Origin: Candidatus Frackibacter sp. WG13
GTDB taxonomy: Bacteria; Bacillota; Halanaerobiia; Halobacteroidales; Acetohalobiaceae
NCBI RefSeq assembly: GCF_900114655.1
Contig: NZ_FOTT01000028.1
Location: 1 to 34,626, forward strand
Direction of reading: 5' to 3'
Length of the DNA: 34,626 bases
Below are positions 8,456-18,316 of the stretch, piece by piece. Made by a program: the position numbers and the translations under genes. Under the pieces are notes generated by a model. It was given only the letters and a program-made list of their open reading frames with translations. It searched no databases and had not been told where the DNA came from. Every line of letters begins with the position of its first letter. Positions within the stretch are counted from its first letter, which is position 1.

Positions 8456-10429
8456 TTAGCACTTCTTATTAAATTCGGCTAATTTATTCTGATACTTAAT
8501 CATTATACCAACAAAAGTAGCATGTGACCAGGTTAAAGGAGCTACCGATAGTCCTTCATTCTTGTAAGGATGGATCTGTTCGGGTAATAGATTATCACTA
8601 TAAGTATGATCGACAACCCAATTAATTAATTCTTCAGCTCGCTTTAAGTCCTCTTTACCTTTGGCTATCTCTATATACCAATCAGCTAACCACAAGGTAG
8701 AGATAATCCATGGATTACCTGGCACTCTTTCTAAATAATCAGTACTTCTAAAATAATAGTCTCCTTCATACCTCGCTATGCCACCAACTGTTGTCTTTAC
8801 CCATAACTTTTCCTCAATCGCTTGCATCGTATTGACTACGCGTGGATCATCAGGAGGCAGAACACCAAAGTAATAAACTCCAAAGAGACTACTTTCAACA
8901 GCTTCATCATTTATGATCTGATCATCTACAGTACTAATCATTCTTATAAACCTACCTAAATCTTGATCATATAGATGACTTAACATGCCTTCTTTAATCT
9001 CCTGAGCTGCTTTTTGATATCTGTCAACTTTCTTTTTGTCACCGAACATATCAGCAAAAGTAGCTGCTTCCTGCAAAGCACCATAAACTGCTGCCGTAGT
9101 AAAGGTTAAGATACCTCTTCTTTCTTCCCAAAGATCATAACTAGGTCGTGGTAACTTCAGTTTTTGATCTCTATAATCAACAAGAAAATCAGCGGCTTTC
9201 TTAATTAAAGGTTCGTATAGCTGTTGGATAAATTCTAGATTCCCACTTTGGCGATAATAATTACCCAAAGCAAAGATTACCAAAGCTGTTTCATCCTCTT
9301 GAATCGGTAGTTGAATTTTGCCATCCCTAATCCAAGGATGCCAACTAGAACCAACCGAGCCATCAGGATTATATTTATGTAATAGATAACCATCAGGATT
9401 AATAACATCCTTGCAGAAATTAAAGAAACGTTCAGTAACCGTATGATAGCCAGCTTGATCAAGGTAATAAGCAACTAAAGCACCATCCCTAGGCCATAGG
9501 TAGCTATAATGGTCACGATTAAAGTCCAAGATATCAGAATCATTAGCCGCCGTAATAGCACCACGATTATCTATCTGGGTTCTAACGGTCAGTAAGCTCC
9601 GGTTAAATAATTTCTGCCATTCTTCAGGAATTTCTACACTGGGAATATAGCATGCACCATTCTTATTAACCCAAGAAGACCAATAATTATCAGTCTCTTT
9701 AATAAGCTTATCTATTCCGTGCTCCAAGACATAATTATTCAAATCCTTAACTTCTTGGTACTTAGTTCCTGCAGCTATCCAATAATCAACTTCACTACTC
9801 CCATTAGAAGATAGTTTCAATTTAAAACTGATAGTGCTATCCACAGAGCCCTGAGCAATCGGATTACTAGCTAAATCTCCATCTTCAGCGTCGCGCCAAG
9901 TTCCTTCGGCGCCCTTAAAGCCTTTAATTCCCGTAGAATAATTATAGATACCATCTGTTCCATTTTGACCATTAATTAAGAAGTAACGTTTGCCTTTATA
10001 ATGCATAACTCCTTGTAACATAGGCTCATACAGAGCCGTATTCCCTATATCTGAACCAGAAATCCGAAAGTCATGGGAGAAGAATAATTTACAACTGCGC
10101 TCTTTTTCACTTAGATTCTTTACTTTAACCTTCTTAAGGTAGATATCTTGATTATAATGAACCGCATCGATCATCTCTAATTCTAATTCTGCTTCTGAAT
10201 TAATTAGAGTAGTGTCAGTTACTAAGCTATTCTTTTTATATCCTAGTTCCTGCTCCCAACTCTCATCTACCCAATAAAAATTGTCATCAATCATAACTCC
10301 TATTCTCATTTTATGACCATTCAAATGATTCTCAGATCCCACATAGGGATAATAGAAATCTCTCATAATTGCATGTTGATCAAAGTTAATTAAGATATTT
10401 CCATTACCAATCACTAAATCTCTAGCCAT
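8456..10429 (-). CDS. Glycoside hydrolase family 15 (glucoamylase-type)
   Basis: The 657-residue enzyme has the two-domain plan of bacterial GH15: an N-terminal beta-sandwich (about residues 1-260) and an (alpha/alpha)6 barrel. Visible motifs are YLWPRDGALVAYYLDQAGY, HPWIRDGKIQLPIQEDETAL, LWEERRG with the likely general-acid Glu near residue 435, and LLPEQIHP with the likely general-base Glu near residue 616. Family members release glucose from the non-reducing ends of alpha-glucans or hydrolyse isomaltose or trehalose. There is no signal peptide, so it probably acts in the cytoplasm on glycogen or oligosaccharides. AAGGGGA precedes the ATG. It lies 33 nt upstream of the PHP gene and may be co-transcribed with it. 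The exact substrate cannot be read from sequence. Confidence 0.88.
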   Translation of the reverse strand: MARDLVIGNGNILINFDQHAIMRDFYYPYVGSENHLNGHKMRIGVMIDDNFYWVDESWEQELGYKKNSLVTDTTLINSEAELELEMIDAVHYNQDIYLKKVKVKNLSEKERSCKLFFSHDFRISGSDIGNTALYEPMLQGVMHYKGKRYFLINGQNGTDGIYNYSTGIKGFKGAEGTWRDAEDGDLASNPIAQGSVDSTISFKLKLSSNGSSEVDYWIAAGTKYQEVKDLNNYVLEHGIDKLIKETDNYWSSWVNKNGACYIPSVEIPEEWQKLFNRSLLTVRTQIDNRGAITAANDSDILDFNRDHYSYLWPRDGALVAYYLDQAGYHTVTERFFNFCKDVINPDGYLLHKYNPDGSVGSSWHPWIRDGKIQLPIQEDETALVIFALGNYYRQSGNLEFIQQLYEPLIKKAADFLVDYRDQKLKLPRPSYDLWEERRGILTFTTAAVYGALQEAATFADMFGDKKKVDRYQKAAQEIKEGMLSHLYDQDLGRFIRMISTVDDQIINDEAVESSLFGVYYFGVLPPDDPRVVNTMQAIEEKLWVKTTVGGIARYEGDYYFRSTDYLERVPGNPWIISTLWLADWYIEIAKGKEDLKRAEELINWVVDHTYSDNLLPEQIHPYKNEGLSVAPLTWSHATFVGIMIKYQNKLAEFNKKC

Positions 10430-10560
10430 AAGTAAATTTCCCCTTTTCCTTATTCATTATTTTAATCCTGTTGTCCTATGATTATGATTGCTACAATTGT
10501 CTTATACCCGTTGTTACTTTCTGCATATTATAGCAATAATAATTTAAACTGTCAATTATG

Positions 10561-10592
10561 TAAAGACCGCCAGCCTGATTAGACTAGCGGTC
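10561..10592 (-). terminator. Probable terminator after the SpoIID-family gene
   Basis: The inverted repeat GACCGC (10565-10570) with GCGGTC (10587-10592) extends by two more pairs past a mismatch. On the minus strand it is followed only by TTTA, so the tail is weak. It lies 10 nt past the stop of the SpoIID-family gene. Confidence 0.55.
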
Positions 10593-10602
10593 AATTTTAT
10601 TC

Positions 10603-12741
10603 CTAATATTTATCTATTAACTTTACTCCGCTATAGAAATGAAGCAAAATTCTATCATAATTATAACCTGCTTGGGCCATATTAGCCGCTGCTACCTGAT
10701 CCATTCCTACATTATGTCCCCAGCCGCCACCATAAAAGATGAACTGTTCTGGTAGGCCATCATTTCCATACTGCGTAATAATAAAGAACCGACTACTCCT
10801 TAAACCACCAAAGAAAGAACGTAAACCTCGCTCAATTATTTCTTCTCCAGTTGTTCCTACTACTCGAATCGCTTTAACTGTACCTCCTTCAGCCCTAGAG
10901 ATAGGTATTAACCTCTTAACCTTACCAACCTCTAATTTATCAGCAATATCCTCAGCTTTAATGATTCGTTGCCATCGATAACGATTAGGGCTTCCATAAC
11001 TTAACTGAGCAGAGTAAGACTGTGGAGAACTCTTTAACCAATTCTGTAACTCATAAGGAGGTAGTGGAAATTCTCTCTTTAAATCTCCTTTTTTAGTTGC
11101 ACTCTGTCCACTTGTCAAGGTCGTAGTCACTCCTTGTAAATACGGAACCTTACCGCCCCAGACATCAGCACTACTTTCAGTATGCCCACCGGAATTAGCA
11201 CTATAAACAGCATTAACTGGCTTTCCTTCATAGGTCATAACCTCACCTAAAGTCTCATTAACTGCCTTAGTTGAATTAGGATGTTCTCGAGTTATACCTC
11301 GATAAGATGCACAATGTACTGTAGCACATAAGTCATAACCATCTTCAGCATGTTTACCTAAATGAAAGAGTGTATAACTCCTTGCAGCTACCGCTTGCAC
11401 TTTTAAAGCTTCTAACGGCCAACTTGCCATCATCTCCGATGGTACTACAGAATATAGATAGGCTTCTAGATTCACTAAGTTAATGACTGTAAATGAATCA
11501 CTATTTGGATTAATTTCAATCTCCCCACGATACTGCCGATCTTCTTGCCCAGCCCAATAATAGCCTTGACCATACTTTATATTATGAAGCAAGATCGGTG
11601 CTGCTTCACCTTGAGCTTCAATAATTACTGGTTCAAAAAATTGCTGCTCTAAGTTGCCTTCTTTATCTAAGAGTTTTACTCTTCCATCTTCTTGAGCAAC
11701 TAACTGCCACGGTTCTTTCGCTTTACCTTTAAAAAGAATCTCTTGAGTATCCTTCCTCTTAATAACAAATTGCGATTTAACTCTAAAGGCTAAATACTCT
11801 CTTGCTTCAGCTAAACCAATTCTTAACTGTGGTAAATCACCCTTATTCGGTACCGGCTCTATTTGGGCGAAAGTAACCTTCTTTTCTAATACTTTCTCTT
11901 GCTCTTCTTTTTCCTCTTCTTTCTCTTGCTCCGGAGGTAAGAATAATTTAGGTTTTAAATCCTTTAAAAACTGCAGCCTCCTCTTAGCCAATAGATGCCT
12001 TGGATTATCAGCTAAAACTTCTTTATATTTACTAATTGCTAACTTGTATTCTTTTAATTTCAAATAGTCTTCGGCTAAATTAAGGTGTATATTTTCAAAG
12101 CTACCATCTTTATTAAGAGCTTTCTTATAAGCATCAATCGCTGCTTCTCTCTGACCTAAGTCATCCTTAATTAACCCAAGATAATAATAAGCCATCGCTG
12201 TATCAGAATCTAATTCCAAAGCTTCATTAACAGCATCTAAAGCTAATTGATACTCTGTTTGATTACGGTAGATCTGAGTTAAATATAGATAAGCTGATGT
12301 TAAGATTTCCTGATCATTTAGATTTCTTACCGCCTTCTTTAAATATGGGAGTGCTTGCTGATACTTCCCTAGATTATAATAAAGTTCCCCCAAACTATAG
12401 TATACTAAATAATCTTCAGTTCCAGCTTTAACTACCTGCTGATACTCTTCAATTGCCGCCTGATAATCATTAATTGTGGTATAGAGAACAGCTAGATTCT
12501 TCCTAGCTTCTAAATCAGTCTTCGACTCTGTTAATATCTTCTTATATAGTTGAATACTCTCCTCGTATTTACCTTGATAATACTTCAGTTCAGCCTCTTT
12601 TTCTAACTGATTTAAGTTATACTTATAGGCTAAAGTAAAGTTTTGATTCTTAGTTTTAAAGACGAAAGTTACTGTAAATAATATTAAAAAGAATATAACT
12701 GTAATAAATAGTAAGTTTCTGCTTCTTTCTGTATTAATCAC
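10603..12741 (-). CDS. TPR and SpoIID/LytB domain protein
   Basis: The protein has about 712 residues. An N-terminal hydrophobic segment (about residues 10-30) anchors or exports it. Six or so TPR units follow (about 38-265, e.g. LAVLYTTINDYQAAIEEYQQ), then a Glu/Lys-rich linker and a SpoIID/LytB domain (about 400-705). SpoIID hallmarks are NLVNLEAYLYSVVPSEM, SANSGGHTESSADVWG and the C-terminal GWGHNVGMDQ. Family members cut glycan strands or stimulate cell-wall amidases at the outer face of the membrane. The GTG at 12741 is preferred over the ATG at 12747, because GGAGG lies 7 nt before the GTG but almost touches the ATG. The start faces the divergent manA gene across about 300 nt. A role in wall remodelling rather than sporulation itself is inferred. 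Confidence 0.85.
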   Translation of the reverse strand: MINTERSRNLLFITVIFFLILFTVTFVFKTKNQNFTLAYKYNLNQLEKEAELKYYQGKYEESIQLYKKILTESKTDLEARKNLAVLYTTINDYQAAIEEYQQVVKAGTEDYLVYYSLGELYYNLGKYQQALPYLKKAVRNLNDQEILTSAYLYLTQIYRNQTEYQLALDAVNEALELDSDTAMAYYYLGLIKDDLGQREAAIDAYKKALNKDGSFENIHLNLAEDYLKLKEYKLAISKYKEVLADNPRHLLAKRRLQFLKDLKPKLFLPPEQEKEEEKEEQEKVLEKKVTFAQIEPVPNKGDLPQLRIGLAEAREYLAFRVKSQFVIKRKDTQEILFKGKAKEPWQLVAQEDGRVKLLDKEGNLEQQFFEPVIIEAQGEAAPILLHNIKYGQGYYWAGQEDRQYRGEIEINPNSDSFTVINLVNLEAYLYSVVPSEMMASWPLEALKVQAVAARSYTLFHLGKHAEDGYDLCATVHCASYRGITREHPNSTKAVNETLGEVMTYEGKPVNAVYSANSGGHTESSADVWGGKVPYLQGVTTTLTSGQSATKKGDLKREFPLPPYELQNWLKSSPQSYSAQLSYGSPNRYRWQRIIKAEDIADKLEVGKVKRLIPISRAEGGTVKAIRVVGTTGEEIIERGLRSFFGGLRSSRFFIITQYGNDGLPEQFIFYGGGWGHNVGMDQVAAANMAQAGYNYDRILLHFYSGVKLIDKY

Positions 12742-12865
12742 CCTCATCCCTCCATATTATAATTATATCTTAATCTATATCAATTCACAATCTTTATTAT
12801 TAAAATTTTAACTAGTAATTCAAGGAAAATATTTTGTTATATAGAAATAATAAGGTTGAGACTGA

Positions 12866-12911
12866 GGTTAAGATTAAGATTAAGATTAAGATTAAGATTA
12901 AGATTAAGATT
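12866..12911. repeat. Hexanucleotide tandem repeat (AGATTA)n
   Basis: Six complete AGATTA units and one partial unit run from 12871 to 12911, flanked by degenerate GGTTGAG/GATTGA units. A similar degenerate run (GATTGAGGTTGAGGTTAAGG) lies upstream of ugd at about 32776-32796. Confidence 0.9.
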
Positions 12912-12933
12912 GAAATTGAGGTTCAATGGTTTT

Positions 12934-12974
12934 AATTGTCAATTGTCAATTGTCAATTGTCAATCGTCAATTCA
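12934..12974. repeat. Heptanucleotide tandem repeat (AATTGTC)n
   Basis: Four perfect AATTGTC units and one with a single change (AATCGTC) lie at 12934-12968, followed by a partial unit. The same unit recurs between galU and manC at 18281-18313. Otherwise the 12748-13047 divergent intergenic region shows nothing I can name. Confidence 0.9.
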
Positions 12975-13047
12975 AACTCCAAACTAACCTCTTAAATATC
13001 AGATTTATTCAACCGATAACATATTATAAATAAAATGAGGTGTTATA

Positions 13048-14061
13048 ATGTTCTATCCATTAAAGTTTAAACCGATCTATAAAGAAAAAATCTGGGGTAG
13101 CGAAAGTTGGAAATTAGCTGCGCATGAGAATGGAAATAGTGTTGTTATTAATGGTCATTTCAAAGATAGAAGTTTAACTGAGCTAGTTAATGAATACTGG
13201 ACTGAAATTATGGGTACTGAAATCAGTAAAGATAATTATGATAAATTCCCTCTGTTAGTCAAAATTTTAGATGCTAATGATCGGCTTTCGGTACAGGTTC
13301 ACCCTGATGATGAATATGCTGCTAAGTATGAAGACGGTGAATTAGGCAAAACCGAAATGTGGTATATTATTGACGCTGAACCTGGTGCTGAACTGATCTA
13401 TGGACTTAAAGAAGAAGTTACTAAAGAAGAGTTCACTAATAGTATTGATAACGACACGTTAGTCAATAAGCTAAATAGTATTCCAGTAAAAAAAGGGGAT
13501 ATCATATTCATACCGACTGGAACGGTCCATACAATTAAATCCGGAATCTTGCTAGCGGAAATCCAACAGAACTCGGACACTACTTATCGTGTCTATGACT
13601 GGAACCGACTAGGTAATGATGGCAAACCTAGAGCACTCCATATAGATAAAGCTTTAGATGTTATTGACTTTGACAGGACAAGATATGAAAAATCTAAAAG
13701 CATTAAATATAGTACTGATAGATACCAACGTGAGATTCTAGCTATCTGCGAATACTTTGTTGTTGAAAGACTAATCGTAAGTGATAAGTTCATCGGTGAG
13801 CTAAAAAAAGAAAGATTCGAAATATTACTCTGTTTGGATGGTCAAGCTAAAATTGAATATGATTCTAGTGTAATACGGCTTAATAAGGGAGAAACAGTAC
13901 TAATCCCTGCAGCATTAAATAAGTATACTATTCAAGGAGAAGCTGAAATCTTAAAGTCATATATTACTAATAGACCGGGGGACTTAGTTACCCAATTGCT
14001 TGATGATGGCCTTTCTAAAGAAGAAGTTGCTCAAATTGGAGGAGCAGCAGAATTTTTATAA
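13048..14061 (+). CDS. manA: Mannose-6-phosphate isomerase, class I
   Basis: This zinc enzyme interconverts fructose-6-phosphate and mannose-6-phosphate, the entry to GDP-mannose. The 337-residue cupin-type protein carries the class I metal-binding set: Q83 and H85 in VQVHPDD, E103 in KTEMWY and H161 in PTGTVHTI. The conserved NSDTTYRVYDWNR segment follows. The length fits the short bacterial form (B. subtilis ManA/YvyI type). GAGGTG lies before the ATG. It is the only plus-strand gene in the central region and runs convergent with the polysaccharide operon that includes manC, which uses the product after isomerisation to mannose-1-phosphate by the phosphohexomutase encoded nearby. Confidence 0.92.
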   Translation: MFYPLKFKPIYKEKIWGSESWKLAAHENGNSVVINGHFKDRSLTELVNEYWTEIMGTEISKDNYDKFPLLVKILDANDRLSVQVHPDDEYAAKYEDGELGKTEMWYIIDAEPGAELIYGLKEEVTKEEFTNSIDNDTLVNKLNSIPVKKGDIIFIPTGTVHTIKSGILLAEIQQNSDTTYRVYDWNRLGNDGKPRALHIDKALDVIDFDRTRYEKSKSIKYSTDRYQREILAICEYFVVERLIVSDKFIGELKKERFEILLCLDGQAKIEYDSSVIRLNKGETVLIPAALNKYTIQGEAEILKSYITNRPGDLVTQLLDDGLSKEEVAQIGGAAEFL

Positions 14062-14073
14062 ACTCTTATAAAA

Positions 14074-14111
14074 ATAGTCGATATACTTCAAATTCGAAAT
14101 ATATCGACTAT
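14074..14111. terminator. Bidirectional terminator between manA and the wzz-like gene
   Basis: A perfect 12-bp stem (ATAGTCGATATA with its complement) encloses a 14-nt loop. On the minus strand it is followed by TTTTTAT, a good terminator for the wzz-galU operon. On the plus strand, 12 nt past the manA stop, the T-tract is weaker. Confidence 0.8.
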
Positions 14112-14189
14112 CTAATTTAATTTCAAATATATTTTTTGCCCAAAATTAAAATATTGTACTCTCTTAATTTAAACCTCCACTAATTATTC

Positions 14190-15443
14190 CTATTCAATAC
14201 CGTCTTCAGCCATGAATTCTTTAAAGAAGACAATGAAGACGCCAAGCATTAAAGCCAAAACCCCAGCAATAGCTATATTAAGCTTTGTATTAGGGCTAAC
14301 TGGATTTTGCGGAGCTATAGCTGAATTTACTATATTAATTTGATAAGTCACTTGATTCAATCGTTGCCTAGCTTTGTTATATGCTACTTTAGCACTTTGA
14401 TAATTATTTCTGCTTGTTTTTAAGCTATCTTGTAATAGCTCTTCTTGTTGTCTATAATCAGCTACTTGCTTCTGCAAATTAGCTATATCCTGCTTTAATT
14501 CTTTAACCTCTGATGTAGAAGAAGCTAATTCTGATTCTGCAGCAACTAATTGTTCTTCTAAATTACTCTTCTGCTGTTGTAATCTGTTATATAACGGATT
14601 TAATATTTCATTTTCTGTGATTAAACTATTTATCAGCTTTTCATCCTTAATAATTAACTCTAGTTTTCTTAAACTTCCTTCACTAATTCTTTCTTCAGTT
14701 ACTAAGAATTGATTAATACTGTTTAATTGACTTGCAACTTCCTTTAACTGTGAATTATTGCTTTTAATTTTCATCTTTAAATTAGCTACCTTCTCTTGAA
14801 AACTAATTAATCTCTGTTGCTTATTTTGAAGTTGAGAAACTAATAATTGTAAGTTAATCCGCTTTTTAAAATCAGTCCATTTGTTTAAAGCAATTTTATA
14901 ATCTCTTTTAATCTTATTCATACTAGTCTTTAGGTTTTGAAGATATCCTCTATTATTTTCTTCTATAAAACCTATTACACGTTCTTGAAATAGATATAAC
15001 CACTTATTTAATATCTTTTGGGCTAATTGTGGGTCATTATCCTTAAAATTGACTGTTACTAAATTAGTATCTTCTTTAATACTTAATTCGGCTGACTTTT
15101 CAAGATTTTTAATAGAAGTTTCAGACCGTTCTTTTAAATTAAACTCATTTATTATTTTTTCTTCTATACCAGCATTCTTAAAGAAGGACAGATATTCACC
15201 CTTACCTATCTCTTTATTACTTAACAAAGTGAAAGAAGGGGCTAAAAATTGTGCCTCTGTCTGATAAACTGGTGCAATAAAGAACTGACTAACTAACCCT
15301 GCAATTAATATGGCCGCTATGAATAATCCAATAATGATTCCTTTGCCATCCCATAATAGATTAATATATTCTCTTAAATCGATCTCATATTCATCATAAT
15401 ACCTTTCCTCATTAACTACTACTCTTCTTTCATCATTATTCAC
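14190..15443 (-). CDS. Wzz-type polysaccharide chain-length / co-polymerase protein
   Basis: The 417-residue protein has the polysaccharide co-polymerase layout. A cytoplasmic N-terminal segment (DEYEIDLREYINLLWDGK) precedes a first membrane helix (about 34-55). A long extracytoplasmic part with extensive coiled coil (about 150-370, rich in Gln, Lys and Leu) follows, then a second membrane helix (about 388-408) after the Pro-rich APQNPVSPNTK. Such proteins set chain length of O-antigen, capsule or exopolysaccharide. No tyrosine-kinase domain is fused at the C-terminus. The start is GTG, with GGAGG 8 nt upstream. It is the last gene of an operon with the phosphohexomutase (21 nt gap), galU and manC genes, which supply sugar nucleotides. 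The glycosyltransferases and flippase are not in the window. Confidence 0.87.
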   Translation of the reverse strand: MNNDERRVVVNEERYYDEYEIDLREYINLLWDGKGIIIGLFIAAILIAGLVSQFFIAPVYQTEAQFLAPSFTLLSNKEIGKGEYLSFFKNAGIEEKIINEFNLKERSETSIKNLEKSAELSIKEDTNLVTVNFKDNDPQLAQKILNKWLYLFQERVIGFIEENNRGYLQNLKTSMNKIKRDYKIALNKWTDFKKRINLQLLVSQLQNKQQRLISFQEKVANLKMKIKSNNSQLKEVASQLNSINQFLVTEERISEGSLRKLELIIKDEKLINSLITENEILNPLYNRLQQQKSNLEEQLVAAESELASSTSEVKELKQDIANLQKQVADYRQQEELLQDSLKTSRNNYQSAKVAYNKARQRLNQVTYQINIVNSAIAPQNPVSPNTKLNIAIAGVLALMLGVFIVFFKEFMAEDGIE

Positions 15444-15464
15444 TATTATTTCCTCCTTCTAAAA

Positions 15465-17198
15465 CTAATCTATAATCCCTTGCACCATTTTTAGAGCTGC
15501 AGACTTAAAATCTTTTAATTTAGCCTCAGATTGCTCTTGGTCATCACCAACTACAGTAAAATAGATCTTAATCTTTGGTTCCGTTCCCGATGGTCTAACC
15601 GTTAAAAGACTATTATCTTCCAATAAAAATTGAAGCACATTTGCTTCTGGCAAATTCAATGTCGATTCTGTATCTTCTCTTAAGTTATACTTCTTACTAA
15701 CTAGATAGTCTTTGATTACATCCACTCTCTTATTAGCGATCTCTTCTGGTCTTTTAGTCCGTAGTGTCTCTAATATCTTCTCTATCTTCTTTTGCCCAGT
15801 CTTGCCTTTAAGTACGATTGATTCTAAGTCCTCTAAATAATGACCATACTTATCCATTAACTGATTTAATCGTTGGTATAAAGTCAATCCTTCTTGCTTA
15901 TAGTATGCTGCCATCTCAGCCACTAAGGTTGCTGCTATTACTGCATCTTTATCCCGGACAAAAGTCCCCACTAGATAACCATAGCTCTCTTCAAAACCAA
16001 GTATAAAGTCTTTATCTCCTCTTTCTTCAAACTCTTTTATCTTTTCGCCAATAAACTTAAAACCGGTCAGAGTATCGATTACTTCTACTCCATACTCCTT
16101 AGCAATAGCTCTGGTCATCTCGGTAGTTACTATCGTCTTTACGATAACACCTTGGTCTGATAAGGCACCTTGTGTCTGTTGCTGGGATAAAAGGTAATCG
16201 GTCAATAATATACCTATCTGATTACCAGTTAGTGAGATGTAGTCTCCTGTCTCACCCTGCACCAAAACCCCTAGCCGATCAGCATCAGGATCAGTCCCCA
16301 TAATTAAATCAGCAGGGTCTTTCTTCGCCATATCTAAAGCTAAGTTAAAGACTTCGGCCTCTTCAGGATTCGGATAGTCAACCGTAGGAAATTCAGGGTC
16401 TGGAGCTTCCTGTTCAGAAACTACCCGTACATTACTAAAGCCAACCTCTTTTAACGCTCGGCGTACTAATTTGTTACCGGTTCCATGGATAGGAGTATAG
16501 ATAATATCAAGTTCTGAGCCATTTTCGTTAATAAACTCTGGATTAGTAATCAAGCCTTTAAGTTTAGCTATATACTTATCATCAATGCTAGAACCTATCA
16601 TCTCAAATAATCCTTCATCTATTGCTCCTTCTTTAGATTGACGCTTAATCATAGCAAAGTCATCAATCTCTTTAATCTCAGCTATGATCTCTTCAGCTCG
16701 CTGAGGCACTATCTGTCCCCCATCACTCCAATATACCTTATAACCATTATACTCCGGCGGATTATGACTAGCAGTAATCACAACTCCCGCCGTAACTTCT
16801 AATTCTCTAACTGCAAATGACAACTCTGGCGTTGGTCTTAATTCATCAAAGAGATAGACCTTAATTCCGTTGCCGTTTAGAACCGCTGCTGTTTCTAAAG
16901 CAAATTCTCTTGATTTAAACCGTGAATCATGAGCAATAACTACTCCTTTAGCTTCATCACCTTGATTTAATATATAGTTAGCCAAACCCTGGGTAGCTTT
17001 ACGGATCGTATACTTATTAATACGGTTCGTTCCAGCACCGATGATACCACGTAAGCCCCCGGTTCCAAATTCAAGGTCAGTATAGAAACGATCTTCAATT
17101 TCGGTTTCATCATCAGCAATGCTCCTTAATTCTTCTTTAGTTTCTGTGTCAAAATAATCGTTTTCTAACCATTCTTGATATCTATCGCGATAAGACAT
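15465..17198 (-). CDS. pgcA: Phosphoglucomutase/phosphomannomutase (alpha-D-phosphohexomutase)
   Basis: This enzyme interconverts hexose-6-phosphate and hexose-1-phosphate, giving glucose-1-phosphate for GalU and possibly mannose-1-phosphate for ManC. The 577-residue form starting MSYRDRYQEW is chosen because AAAGGAGGT lies 8 nt upstream; an in-frame extension to 17261 has no such site. Four superfamily motifs are visible: the catalytic Ser loop TASHNPPEYNGYKVY near residue 143, metal-binding GTDPDADRLG, sugar-binding FEESYGYLVG and phosphate-binding RPSGTEPKIKIYF. Length and motif spacing match the B. subtilis PgcA group rather than the shorter GlmM/ManB group. Substrate preference between glucose and mannose phosphates cannot be settled by eye. 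Confidence 0.92.
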   Translation of the reverse strand: MSYRDRYQEWLENDYFDTETKEELRSIADDETEIEDRFYTDLEFGTGGLRGIIGAGTNRINKYTIRKATQGLANYILNQGDEAKGVVIAHDSRFKSREFALETAAVLNGNGIKVYLFDELRPTPELSFAVRELEVTAGVVITASHNPPEYNGYKVYWSDGGQIVPQRAEEIIAEIKEIDDFAMIKRQSKEGAIDEGLFEMIGSSIDDKYIAKLKGLITNPEFINENGSELDIIYTPIHGTGNKLVRRALKEVGFSNVRVVSEQEAPDPEFPTVDYPNPEEAEVFNLALDMAKKDPADLIMGTDPDADRLGVLVQGETGDYISLTGNQIGILLTDYLLSQQQTQGALSDQGVIVKTIVTTEMTRAIAKEYGVEVIDTLTGFKFIGEKIKEFEERGDKDFILGFEESYGYLVGTFVRDKDAVIAATLVAEMAAYYKQEGLTLYQRLNQLMDKYGHYLEDLESIVLKGKTGQKKIEKILETLRTKRPEEIANKRVDVIKDYLVSKKYNLREDTESTLNLPEANVLQFLLEDNSLLTVRPSGTEPKIKIYFTVVGDDQEQSEAKLKDFKSAALKMVQGIID

Positions 17199-17279
17199 AG
17201 TTATAACCTCCTTTACATAAATAAGCGAAATATAAGCTCTTGCATAATCAATTGATAACACCTATTATTAATTATTAGA

Positions 17280-18197
17280 TTACTTTATTTCTTGTGTTGA
17301 TGCTACTTCTTTATAAAAGTCATCTTTTAGCTCTGTTTGTAGATAACCTAATAAATAATCTTTGAAGTCATCCCTAATATCGTCACGGTCAAAAGCGAAT
17401 TCTACGACTGCTTCTAGAAAACCTAATTTATTCCCTATATCATAACGTCGTCCTTGAAAGACATGAGCATAAACTTCTTCTTGACCTAATAAGGTCTTAA
17501 GGGCATCAGTTAGTTGAATCTCGTCACCTTTACCTGGGTCAGTATTCTCTAGGATATCAAAGATAGCTGGCGTAATTACATAACGTCCTAAGATAGCTAT
17601 ATTTGATGGTGCTTCTTCTAAAGCTGGTTTTTCTACTAAGTCCTGTACCTGATAGTCGTCTCCATTTCCATTAGAATAGTCAACTATCCCATAGTTATGG
17701 ACTAATTTATCTGGTACTCGTTGTACCCCGATAACTGTAGACTCTTTCTCTTCAAAAGCCTCAATTAATTGCTTAGTAACCGGTTTCTTAGCTTTTACGA
17801 TATCATCACCTAATAAGACAGCAAATGGCTCGTTGCCAACAAAAGTCTTAGCACAAAGGATAGCATGTCCTAAACCTAATGGCTCCTTTTGACGAACATA
17901 GTGAACATCTACTAAGTTAGAAATATCTTGTACTATCTTTAAACGCTCCATCTTACCTTGTTCTTCTAAAGTAACTTCTAGTTCAAATGACTTATCGAAG
18001 TGGTCTTCTATAGCTCGCTTATGTCTTCCAGTAATGATAATTACATCTTCTATTCCTGCCTCTACTGCTTCTTCTACTATATATTGAATCGTTGGTTTAT
18101 CAACAATTGGTAACATCTCTTTTGGTTGTGCTTTAGTTGCTGGCAAGAATCTAGTTCCTAATCCTGCCGCTGGTATAACTGCTTTTTTGACTTTCAT
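17280..18197 (-). CDS. galU: UTP-glucose-1-phosphate uridylyltransferase
   Basis: This enzyme makes UDP-glucose from UTP and glucose-1-phosphate. The 305-residue protein begins with the nucleotide-binding signature [20 protein letters not shown] and contains [27 protein letters not shown] with metal-binding Asp, and LVEKP, all typical of bacterial GalU/GtaB. The length is usual. AAGGAGG precedes the ATG. Downstream, 81 nt away, lies the phosphohexomutase gene that supplies its substrate; upstream, across a 119-nt spacer with heptamer repeats, is manC. UDP-glucose made here would also feed the UDP-glucose dehydrogenase encoded at 31574-32740. Confidence 0.95.
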   Translation of the reverse strand: MKVKKAVIPAAGLGTRFLPATKAQPKEMLPIVDKPTIQYIVEEAVEAGIEDVIIITGRHKRAIEDHFDKSFELEVTLEEQGKMERLKIVQDISNLVDVHYVRQKEPLGLGHAILCAKTFVGNEPFAVLLGDDIVKAKKPVTKQLIEAFEEKESTVIGVQRVPDKLVHNYGIVDYSNGNGDDYQVQDLVEKPALEEAPSNIAILGRYVITPAIFDILENTDPGKGDEIQLTDALKTLLGQEEVYAHVFQGRRYDIGNKLGFLEAVVEFAFDRDDIRDDFKDYLLGYLQTELKDDFYKEVASTQEIK

Positions 18198-18280
18198 TTT
18201 AAGTAGCCTCCTTAAGATTTATTGAACGTGTTAATTATGCTCGAGATCTAATTGCACAATTCACTTATTTAAAGCATTTT

Positions 18281-18313
18281 AATTGTCAACTGTCAATTGT
18301 CAATTGCTAATTG
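18281..18313. repeat. Heptanucleotide repeat between galU and manC
   Basis: Units AATTGTC, AACTGTC, AATTGTC and AATTGCT run in tandem. This is the same unit as the repeat at 12934-12974. Confidence 0.8.
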
Positions 18314-18316
18314 AAT

